Source: an uncultured Thermogutta sp. (GTDB taxonomy: Bacteria; Planctomycetota; Planctomycetia; Pirellulales; Thermoguttaceae). From it: a DNA stretch of 64,000 nt. Shown in pieces: positions 57,486 through 64,000 of the stretch. The stretch's first letter is position 1; the number at the start of each line of letters is the position of its first letter. Location of the stretch: contig CAKZMM010000026.1 in the NCBI GenBank assembly GCA_937128505.1, positions 1 to 64,000 of the forward strand, written 5' to 3'. A model generated the notes under the pieces. It searched no databases. It was not told the DNA's origin and saw only the letters and a list, made by a program, of their open reading frames with translations. Position numbers and translations under genes: made by a program.

Positions 57486-58235
57486 ATGCGAAAACAAAAG
57501 CCGCGCGTTTACGTGGGTACATCTGGCTGGAGTTACGCCGATTGGCAAGGTCGCTTCTATCCGGAAGGTGTCAAAGCTCGGGATTGGTTAAATTATTATG
57601 CCCAGAAATTCTGTACGGTTGAGGTTAATGCGACGTTTTACCGGATACCGACACCGGCAATGATCGCTAGTTGGAACGCCCGACTTCCCGAAGAGTTTCA
57701 TCTTGTGCTCAAGGGCGCTCGGTCGGTAACCCATTTGGCCAGACTCGAAAATTTCGCGACCGACCTGGAGATTTTTCTTGAAAGAATACAGCCCTTAAAA
57801 AGATTGCAAGTGATCCTTTGGCAATTACCGCCGTCGTTCCATTTAGACTTGGACCGCGTGGAGCGATTTCTGGCGGTTTTGCCTCGAGATTACCGGTACG
57901 CCATGGAGTTTCGCCATCCCAGTTGGTGGTGCAAGGATACTGCCCAACTGCTTCAGCACCATAAGGCGGCGTTTGTGGCAGTCAGTCACCTGCGGCTTCC
58001 CGCGGAAATTATCCCCACAACCGACTTTCTCTATCTTCGGTTTCATGGGCTAGGGCGGCAACTCTACCGCTACGATTACTCCGAGGCGGAGTTGCGGGAA
58101 TGGGCTGCTCGAGTTTCCGCTTTTTTGAAGACCTGTGCCGTGTATGCATTTTTTAACAATGACTGGGAAGCAAATGCGCCAAAAAATGCGAAGCAATTCG
58201 AGCAGCTTTTATTGAAGGGTACAACCGAAGTTTAG
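57486..58235 (+). CDS. DUF72 (YecE-like) TIM-barrel protein
   Basis: A 249-residue protein of the DUF72 family, a TIM-barrel-like fold of unknown reaction found across bacteria and archaea. The N-terminal VYVGTSGWSYADWQGRFYPEG is the signature, followed by VEVNATFYRIPTPAMIASWNARLPEEF, LHLARLENF-like and VILWQLPPSFHLD blocks, YAMEFRHPSWW and the YAFFNNDWEANAPKNAKQ ending. ATG 57486 has a good GGAGAGG upstream. It is followed by the SRAP gene after 156 bp on the same strand and may be cotranscribed with it. Confidence 0.93.
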   Translation: MRKQKPRVYVGTSGWSYADWQGRFYPEGVKARDWLNYYAQKFCTVEVNATFYRIPTPAMIASWNARLPEEFHLVLKGARSVTHLARLENFATDLEIFLERIQPLKRLQVILWQLPPSFHLDLDRVERFLAVLPRDYRYAMEFRHPSWWCKDTAQLLQHHKAAFVAVSHLRLPAEIIPTTDFLYLRFHGLGRQLYRYDYSEAELREWAARVSAFLKTCAVYAFFNNDWEANAPKNAKQFEQLLLKGTTEV

Positions 58236-58391
58236 CCGGATACCGGGAACATGTCGCTTCAGTTTCCGCTCAGCAATTGCCTGCCGTTGTACCGGGGAAT
58301 CGTTCTCCAGATTCGGATCCCCCTATTTGCTTCGCGATGGTACGGCGCGAATTTTGAGCCGGCCTGTAGTAGTTTTTCGGAGTAGGGCTTC

Positions 58392-59072
58392 ATGTGTGGA
58401 AGATTCACGCTGCGCGCCACAGCCAAACAGATCGCTGAGCAATTCGGCATATCCACGGTCCCGGATTTCCCTCCACGGTTTAACATCGCGCCAAGCCAGC
58501 CAATTCTAGCCGTTCGGACGCGATTTCCCTTCGATTCACCCCTCGAGCGCGAATGCCTTTTTATGCAGTGGGGGTTGGTTCCGCATTGGGTCAAGGAATT
58601 GAAAGGCGCACCGGCCTTCATCAATGCAAGGTCGGAAACGGTGGAGGAAAAACCGGCCTTTCGCGTACCGTTTCGCTACCGTCGGTGTCTCGTACCAGCA
58701 GACGGCTTCTATGAATGGCGTAAGTTGCCGCGTGGTAAACAACCATATTTCATTTGTTTAAAAGGTGACACACTGTTTGCCTTCGCAGGACTATGGAATC
58801 ATTGGGAGGCACCGGACGGCTCGGCATTGGATTCCTGCGTCATCTTGACGACAGATGCAAATCAGGTAATGCGGCCCATTCACGACCGCATGCCTGTGAT
58901 TCTTTCTCCAGAACACTATGCGAGCTGGTTGGACCCCCAAATCACGGACTTTTCGCAGCTTCGATCCCTTTTACAACCTTACCCAGAGGAGCGGATGGAG
59001 GCTGTGCCCATTACGTCCCGGGTCAATAATCCCAAATTTGACGATCCCCGTTGTTTGGAACCGGCGGTGTAA
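58392..59072 (+). CDS. SRAP-domain abasic-site protein (YedK/HMCES-like)
   Basis: A 226-residue protein that covalently caps abasic sites in single-stranded DNA. Cys2, exposed after Met removal (MCGRFTL), forms the thiazolidine crosslink. RFNIAPSQP, NARSET (Asn78), VPADGFYEW (Glu108) and the HDRMPVIL histidine (His164) match the E. coli YedK active site. The length is normal. ATG 58392 has GGAG/AGGG upstream, and Cys2 confirms this start. It is independent of a visible SOS operator here. Its neighbour upstream is a DUF72 gene. Confidence 0.95.
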   Translation: MCGRFTLRATAKQIAEQFGISTVPDFPPRFNIAPSQPILAVRTRFPFDSPLERECLFMQWGLVPHWVKELKGAPAFINARSETVEEKPAFRVPFRYRRCLVPADGFYEWRKLPRGKQPYFICLKGDTLFAFAGLWNHWEAPDGSALDSCVILTTDANQVMRPIHDRMPVILSPEHYASWLDPQITDFSQLRSLLQPYPEERMEAVPITSRVNNPKFDDPRCLEPAV

Positions 59073-59177
59073 GCCCTTTGGTGAGGGGCCTTTCGAAACA
59101 AGTGGGGATATTATTCCCGCTTGCGGGAGGACCCGGGTATCTCCGCGGGTAATACCGGCACAACTGTAAAGGGCGGC

Positions 59178-59266
59178 TGGGTAACCCCCTAACCGGGGGT
59201 CGTCGTGGTAGCTCAAGCTCAATGAACTCAGGATCAGATGGGTAACCCGCGACCCGGGGGTTGTCG
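59178..59266. repeat. Repeated GC hairpin, 61 bp apart
   Basis: TGGGTAACCC starts both 28-bp copies (59178-59205 and 59239-59266), and CGGGGG then a GTCG tail ends both. The first folds ACCCCC-TAACC-GGGGGT. The 61-bp spacing equals that of the CCATACGTATGG pair at 41742. Confidence 0.7.
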
Positions 59267-59847
59267 GCTTACTCCGCGTATCTTACCGGAAGGACTGCCT
59301 TAAATTGTTGCCACGTTTGGCCCTGCACGAAAATGGTCGGGAACACTCCTTGCAGCGTGTTGCGGCCCTAATTATGAGTAACGCAGGGGTTTTGGGCTGT
59401 TGGGCAGATGTTGCTTAGCGGTAATCCGCAATATTCTGCCATGCCGCCCTCTCGGCAGTTTGCCATCCGCTTTGCGGCCGTCGAGCTACCGGTAAATGCA
59501 GGCCGACTCCTGAAAGTCCAGGAACGGAGGCAAAAGTCGGGCCACCATCTTCAGTCGCCCGATTGACAAAAAGGATACCAATCGTCAAACTCTTGGCTTC
59601 CGATTTTTCCTCGGAGCTCTCGCGCGCTAAAATCAACCCACAAACAGGATGCACCTTTAGGTGAGGCAGTTCAATCGCGGCTAAGAAACCCGGGAAACGT
59701 GGCGGCTGAGGCCTCGCTTTAAGGGCCCATATTGGGGGATCCTTCGGATTTCCGATATGGTCGCCGATTCTCGGCGAAAGAGCGGGGGCGAGCGGCTGGG
59801 CCAGAATTTACAAAGCTACCCTATGTGGATTAAAAGGGAATTTTCGG

Positions 59848-59879
59848 GGATCCAATTGATTGAGGATCCAATTGATCGG
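59848..59879. repeat. 16-bp tandem duplication
   Basis: GGATCCAATTGAT plus three bases is repeated at 59848-59863 and 59864-59879. Confidence 0.75.
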
Positions 59880-60268
59880 GAAAAATAATGTTTCACCATA
59901 CCTTCCCGCGGAAGGAGCGGAAAGCGAAAAAACGATGGTGGCGTAGGAAAGCTCTGTCACCAAGGGAAATGGCGGCTAAAGACGGGATAAGGATCTTTCT
60001 GCCCTTTCGCATCAATGGCCGTCTGGTTCAATCCAACGTTTTTCAGAGGTAGAGCGGCATCCGGAGCAGCAGAATTGTCACGCGAGGACGGAAGAATTCC
60101 TTCCCCAAAGACATGAGCATATGGAGAAAGTCTCCTAAGGGTAACACGCGTTCGGGCATTTTGCTCAAATGTATCCTTCTCGTGAACGGTCACGGGAAAA
60201 AGTCAAGTGATTAAAAAAGTTAGGTCCACAATTGGGCGAAACTGTCTTTTTACCGGAGGGGAGCAGCC

Positions 60269-61054
60269 ATGGAAGTCGTGATTTATCCGAATTACGAAGC
60301 AATGAGCAAAGCCGCTGCTCAGATGGTGGCACGAGTTCTAAATGCCAAGCCTAATGCTGTCCTTGGTTTGGCTACCGGCAGCACACCGGAGGGTTTATAC
60401 CGTGAGCTGGTCCGCATGCACCGCGAGGAAGGCTTAGATTTTTCCCAGGTCACGACGTTTAATCTCGACGAGTACGTGGGTCTGCCGAAGTCCCACCCTC
60501 AAAGTTACCATTACTTCATGCATGAAAAGCTGTTTAAACACATCAATATTGCGCTACAGAATATCTATATCCCATCGGGTACCACCGACAACTATGAGGC
60601 GTTTTGCAGGTGGTACGAGGAGCGGATTCGGCAGTGCGGCGGGATCGATCTTCAGATTCTCGGCATCGGGGCCGATGGCCACATCGCTTTTAACGAGCCG
60701 GGCAGCTCTCTCGGTTCGCGGACTCGCATCAAAACTTTGGCCCGGCAGACTATCGAAGACAACGCTCGGTTTTTCGACGGGCGGGTGGATTTGGTGCCGA
60801 TCTACGCCATTACCATGGGCGTCGGTACCATTTTGGAAGCACGTAAGATAATGCTTTTGGCCAGCGGGAAGAGCAAAGCGAAGGCCGTCGCGGCCACCAT
60901 CGAGGGTCCAGTCACCAGTATGATCACGGCGAGTGCTTTGCAACTTCATCGCGATGTTACCATCTTCTTGGACGAGGAGGCAGCAAGCGACTTGAAACTA
61001 ATCGATTATTACCGCTGGATCCAGGCCAATAAGCCGGGCGCACCAAAAACCTGA
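60269..61054 (+). CDS. nagB: Glucosamine-6-phosphate deaminase
   Basis: A 261-residue cytoplasmic enzyme that converts glucosamine-6-phosphate to fructose-6-phosphate and ammonia. Hallmarks are VLGLATGSTPEGLYREL (phosphate binding), FNLDEYVGL (catalytic Asp), SYHYFMHEKLF, ILGIGADGHIAFNEPGSSL (catalytic His and Glu) and VPIYAITMGVGTILEARKIMLLASG. The length is normal for the allosteric-type family without the C-terminal sugar domain. It starts at ATG 60269 with GGAGGGGAG upstream. The next gene on the strand is a GlmU-like nucleotidyltransferase, 664 bp away, which fits amino-sugar traffic. Confidence 0.95.
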   Translation: MEVVIYPNYEAMSKAAAQMVARVLNAKPNAVLGLATGSTPEGLYRELVRMHREEGLDFSQVTTFNLDEYVGLPKSHPQSYHYFMHEKLFKHINIALQNIYIPSGTTDNYEAFCRWYEERIRQCGGIDLQILGIGADGHIAFNEPGSSLGSRTRIKTLARQTIEDNARFFDGRVDLVPIYAITMGVGTILEARKIMLLASGKSKAKAVAATIEGPVTSMITASALQLHRDVTIFLDEEAASDLKLIDYYRWIQANKPGAPKT

Positions 61055-61083
61055 TGGCTCAACGACCGGCGACTTTTGGGCTT

Positions 61084-61121
61084 GTTCGCAAAAGTTTTGA
61101 GGGTTCGCGAAAGTTTTGAGT
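61084..61121. repeat. 19-bp tandem duplication
   Basis: GTTCGCrAAAGTTTTGAGk is repeated at 61084-61102 and 61103-61121, with 17 of 19 positions identical. Confidence 0.75.
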
Positions 61122-61551
61122 GTCGCATAACGGACTAAAGGTTTTGCGGACGCCCGGCCGGGAAGCCTCGCATCGCGAAGTTCGTTCGGCGGCCTTCACT
61201 TTGGAGATTGCCGCGGGGCTCGCTGCCACTTGATGAGGCAGTGCAAATTTGCCTTTGCCCGGGTAGCCGCCTGGGTTCGCCCTTCAAATGGCCAGAAAAA
61301 TGTGCAGAGAATTTCTCTAGAAAAGAGAACCCAAACATGCGGGAAATTCCGGGGCGGCTTGGAGGATTTTTGTCTTTCTGGCCTCACCCCCTGCGTGTGG
61401 GGGAAGTCCTGCGTTCAGCGGTACGCCGTCGCAATCGTGTCACGTTACCATCGGAGTGCAGAGGAAGTCCCCAAAAACTAGAAGCTATTCTATACTGTGT
61501 TTCGTGCTTGATTATCGATTTCGCAAGGTAAAGTTTTCCTTTCTTGCACCT

Positions 61552-61671
61552 GGACAAAGATGATCGGATTTAGGCAAAGATGATCGGAGATTCAGCCATC
61601 TGAGCCAGTCAGATGTGGGTCTCCGCCATCTGGGCCAGCAGGATCGGATATTCCGCCGTCGTACAAATCGG
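61552..61671. repeat. 30-bp tandem array (about 3 units) with an upstream GATGATCGGA doublet
   Basis: Units begin at 61582, 61612 and 61642, each opening GAT and carrying TyyGCCrTC and (first two) GnGCCAG. Upstream, CAAAGATGATCGGA occurs twice (about 61555 and 61575). It lies 50-170 bp before the nucleotidyltransferase start. Confidence 0.65.
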
Positions 61672-61718
61672 AAATTCCAGAAAAAATCGAACCCGCAGGC
61701 GGTGAGGGAGAAACGTTT

Positions 61719-63008
61719 ATGCGATTGGTGCTGGTAGATTGGCCTTCGGCAAAGCGCTACCATTTCGACCCTCTGGCACTAAGTCGGCCGATTTTCGCGC
61801 TTCGCTGCGGCATGAGCTCCTTGGGTGAAAAGCTCATTCGCAAGTGGCAAGCGGACCACGTGGTGCTGATTATGCCACCGTATATGGAAGCGGTCTACCG
61901 CGCGGACTCCTACCGGCCCGTTAATGAGATAGACCGGATTTTCGAACCCCCGGATGATGTTTTATTCGTGCATGGTCGCGTTAAAGCGTCCGGATGGGAG
62001 TATCCCTCAATTGGGCCAAGCGAGGTCATTTTGGATTCCGATGGCGAGCTTCTCGTCGCTCGGGTAAGCCGGGATGATTTACAAAAGCTCGACCGAAGTA
62101 GTCTCGAAGGCCTTTTAAAGTCTATCCCGGAGAATTTACCTCTAGTCGAAGCAGAAGTGCCAACCTGGCAATATATCTGGGATTTGATTTTGGCTAACCC
62201 AGATCAGATCCGCGAAGATTTCGCCGCCATGGGCCGGTATGGAATGGAAGGAACGGTAGAGCAACCTTTCGCCCTGCGAGGAAATGCCGATGATTTGTAC
62301 ATTGCACCCGGCGCGCTTGTCCATCCTATGGTGGTGATCGATGTACACGGTGGACCGGTGTACATCGATACCGATGCGGAGATCCATCCCTTTACGCGGA
62401 TTGAAGGTCCGTGCTATATCGGTCGTCGAACTATCCTTTATGGGGCCAAGTGTCGCGAAGGAAACTCCTTCGGCCCAGTGTGCCGGATTGGTGGAGAAGT
62501 CGAGGAATCAATCATCCAAGGATATTCCAACAAGTACCATGACGGATTCCTCGGCCATGCCTATGTGGGCGAATGGGTAAATCTCGGGGCCTTAACAACC
62601 AATAGTGACTTGAAGAACGACTATTCGCAGGTCGAGGTCATTCTGGATGGCCGCCGGCCTATCCCCACAGGTTCGACGAAAGTTGGCTCGCTTATCGGCG
62701 ATCACACGAAGACCTCCATCGGCACCCTACTGAACACCGGGGCTTATGTCGGGGCAATGGCTTTGATCACCGGCACGGGCAAACCCCTACCGAAGTTTAT
62801 TCCCTCTTTCGCTTGGTTCTTGGATGGCATCGTCACCAAGGGTTATGGGAAGAAAAAACTTTATGAGACGGCTCAGGTAGCGATGTCGCGTAGGCGGCAC
62901 CGGTGGACTCCTGCCATGGAGGCCATGTGGGACAAAATCTACGAGATGACAGCTCCCGTGCGCGATGAGGCCATCAAACGCGGCCGGCGATCCCTCGCTC
63001 CCGGATGA
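61719..63008 (+). CDS. GlmU-like sugar nucleotidyltransferase / left-handed beta-helix protein
   Basis: A 429-residue protein resembling the GlmU-like family (TIGR03991), putative sugar-phosphate nucleotidyltransferases. The N-terminal half (VLVDWPSAKRYHFDPLALSRPIFALRCG, LFVHGRVKASGWEYP) is a divergent nucleotidyltransferase-like domain without the classical GxGxRxxP loop. From about 190 a hexapeptide beta-helix runs (LYIAPGALVHPMVVIDVHGGPVYIDTDAEIHPFTRIEGPCYIGRRTIL), followed by NKYHDGFLGHAYVGEWVNLGALTTNSDLKNDY and TSIGTLLNTGAYVGAMA, as in UDP-GlcNAc-forming enzymes. It may make or acetylate an amino-sugar nucleotide; the lost loop leaves nucleotidyl activity open. ATG 61719 has GAGGGAG upstream. 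Confidence 0.85.
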   Translation: MRLVLVDWPSAKRYHFDPLALSRPIFALRCGMSSLGEKLIRKWQADHVVLIMPPYMEAVYRADSYRPVNEIDRIFEPPDDVLFVHGRVKASGWEYPSIGPSEVILDSDGELLVARVSRDDLQKLDRSSLEGLLKSIPENLPLVEAEVPTWQYIWDLILANPDQIREDFAAMGRYGMEGTVEQPFALRGNADDLYIAPGALVHPMVVIDVHGGPVYIDTDAEIHPFTRIEGPCYIGRRTILYGAKCREGNSFGPVCRIGGEVEESIIQGYSNKYHDGFLGHAYVGEWVNLGALTTNSDLKNDYSQVEVILDGRRPIPTGSTKVGSLIGDHTKTSIGTLLNTGAYVGAMALITGTGKPLPKFIPSFAWFLDGIVTKGYGKKKLYETAQVAMSRRRHRWTPAMEAMWDKIYEMTAPVRDEAIKRGRRSLAPG

Positions 63009-63323
63009 TCACACACGCGGACAAAAGCGCAAGGCTCCGTGCCGGTTCCTGACAACCCCAAAACGGTGCAGTGAGGCCGGCAAAACTCCTAAATGTTTGC
63101 GAGCCGCTTTTTGCAACATTCTGCTGCCTTGCAACGCCTTGTAGCGAACTCTCAAAGGGTAAGCGACTCAAACGTGCACACCGCGCCTGAATTTGCGTTG
63201 CAAAATCGGTGGGTGTGGCGGAGGGTTTACCCTCGATAAAGCTGGACCTTGGTGGGCCGCACTCGGCACGGCATCTTTGTTGCACCGATGCTAAGAATTG
63301 CCCATTACTGGGCAAAAACCGTT
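63009..63323. other. 315-bp convergent spacer
   Basis: No gene or clear terminator is seen. Confidence 0.3.
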
Positions 63324-64000
63324 CTATCCGCCCCAAAGTTTCCGCAAAAGCTTTGCTCCTTCCGGATCGTGCTGAATTACCTCTGCCCGGACAAACGGGT
63401 AGAAATCGTTAACGCCGAACCATGCCTCCGAAAGTTCGGCGAAATATTCCTGCGGGTTTTCAATCGCATAAGCACGGCGACGGCTTCCTCCCCAGTGAAG
63501 AACACGCAGGTATTTCCCGCTTTCCACTGCCTGATGCCAGGCGGCCTTTATTTCCGGATTATCATACCCCCCTAAAAAGCGATGATGATACGCGTGAGCA
63601 AGTTCGTGGAGCACCATCGAGGGCTGACTCAAGGTCCAAGCGAGAAATGTTTCAGCATTGCCGATTTCCACTGCTCCGGCTTTGTCGGGGTTCATCCCGT
63701 GCGCTTTGAGCCACCCTCGTGAAGGATGGTAGCAAGCGCAGGTAACTCGGGTGCTTGAGTGCTCGACCCATATCGGGACTTCCCGAAGTTTGTCCACCGC
63801 TCGCTCGGGCACAGTCCGGACAATGGCATAAAGTTGAATATCGAGCAATTCAAGCACTCGATCACTCAGCTCCCTGTGCTCCTCCAACAGAGACCGGTGG
63901 ACAAGGACCCGCCAACCCCGGATGATGCGTTCGTGATAGTTCTCGGTGGGTTCATAGGGCAATTCAGTCCCCAAGAGCGGGGCGGTATCTGTCTGGGGTA
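63324..64000 (-). CDS. HExxH metallopeptidase-like protein (5' end beyond the window)
   Basis: A probable zinc metallopeptidase-like protein. The C-terminal ~216 residues are visible from an internal TTG at 63974, and the frame stays open through PQTDTAPLLGTELPYEPTEN-like sequence to the window edge, so the N-terminus, perhaps a signal peptide, lies outside. The zinc motif is VLHELAHAYHH (about residue 122 counted from 63974), with a later NPQEYFAELSEAWFG glutamate as candidate third ligand. This layout recalls the anthrax-lethal-factor-like (ATLF/M34-type) fold. The substrate and role are unknown. It converges on the GlmU-like gene. Confidence 0.7.
   Translation of the reverse strand, partial: PQTDTAPLLGTELPYEPTENYHERIIRGWRVLVHRSLLEEHRELSDRVLELLDIQLYAIVRTVPERAVDKLREVPIWVEHSSTRVTCACYHPSRGWLKAHGMNPDKAGAVEIGNAETFLAWTLSQPSMVLHELAHAYHHRFLGGYDNPEIKAAWHQAVESGKYLRVLHWGGSRRRAYAIENPQEYFAELSEAWFGVNDFYPFVRAEVIQHDPEGAKLLRKLWGG

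Larger units (their letters stand above)
59073..60268. other. 1.2 kb spacer with hairpin repeats
   Basis: A tight TCCCGC-TT-GCGGGA hairpin lies at 59115-59128 and two related hairpins at 59178 and 59239. Minus-strand frames at 59415-59654 and 59957-60193 show no family features; they might be remnants of a decayed gene but are not called. A 16-bp duplication lies at 59848. Confidence 0.4.
61055..61718. other. 664-bp spacer with tandem repeats
   Basis: The spacer lies between nagB and the GlmU-like gene. It has a 19-bp duplication at 61084 and a 30-bp-period triple at 61582. No gene is supported. Confidence 0.4.

Noticed and set aside
59415-60193. Two minus-strand frames (59415-59654, 59957-60193)
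   Set aside because: They might be pieces of one decayed gene, but no shared family or linking frameshift could be shown.

Overview
The window looks like chromosomal DNA of a bacterium of the phylum Planctomycetota, probably near the Pirellulales. This is an inference from gene content: a sulfatase with the Cys-x-Pro-x-Arg motif, a Tat-exported Gfo/Idh/MocA oxidoreductase, an FGE-like (SUMF1) exported protein, a large exported multiheme cytochrome, a thioredoxin-NHL protein, a GlmU-like nucleotidyltransferase and a stand-alone B12-binding radical SAM protein. No rRNA, prophage, insertion sequence with ends, or CRISPR array is visible. I support 33 protein genes, one of them running off the right edge, and one tRNA. 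Together the genes cover only about two thirds of the sequence. The spacers are long (0.3-1.8 kb) and rich in short imperfect tandem duplications.

Layout. 0.3-3.3 kb (minus): membrane-anchored pentaheme cytochrome fused to TPRs. 5.1-7.7 kb (plus): large alpha/beta-hydrolase lipoprotein. 8.1-18.7 kb (minus): B12-type radical SAM protein, RNase R, YhaM-like exonuclease, sulfatase, EamA transporter and ApbE flavin transferase. 19.8-22.5 kb (plus): FGE-like protein and Gfo/Idh/MocA oxidoreductase. 22.9-26.4 kb (minus): PduO-type cobalamin adenosyltransferase and an ExeA-like AAA ATPase with a long disordered tail. 27.3-32.5 kb (plus): TrpF, S-adenosylhomocysteinase and a DUF1015 protein. 34.0-36.2 kb (plus): overlapping parA and parB, preceded by 1.5 kb of noncoding DNA with two parS-like palindromes. 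36.9 kb: tRNA-Pro(TGG). 37.2-42.7 kb: RbsA-type ABC ATPase, RluA-type pseudouridine synthase, Maf, a bifunctional-nuclease-family protein and a Y1-transposase-like protein. 43.5-48.2 kb: O-methyltransferase, slipin and NfeD. 49.2-59.1 kb (plus): UvrA, thioredoxin-NHL protein, M20 peptidase, DUF72 protein and SRAP protein. 60.3-63.0 kb (plus): NagB and a GlmU-like nucleotidyltransferase. 63.3 kb to the edge (minus): a partial HExxH metallopeptidase-like gene.

Most of this is housekeeping: RNA decay (RNase R, YhaM), RNA modification (RluA, tRNA), DNA repair (UvrA, SRAP), chromosome segregation (ParAB with parS), the methyl cycle (AhcY), tryptophan synthesis (TrpF), amino-sugar metabolism (NagB with the GlmU-like enzyme) and membrane quality control (NfeD with slipin). 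The parts that depart from the expected are the candidate parS variant TGTTTCGCGCGAAACA upstream of parAB, the repeated signature of 10-33 bp tandem duplications and about 60 bp spaced duplications confined to spacers, and several proteins with unusual architecture: the cytochrome-TPR fusion, ParB with a long linker, ExeA with a long tail, an FGE fold without catalytic cysteines, and a Y1-like protein without its HUH motif.
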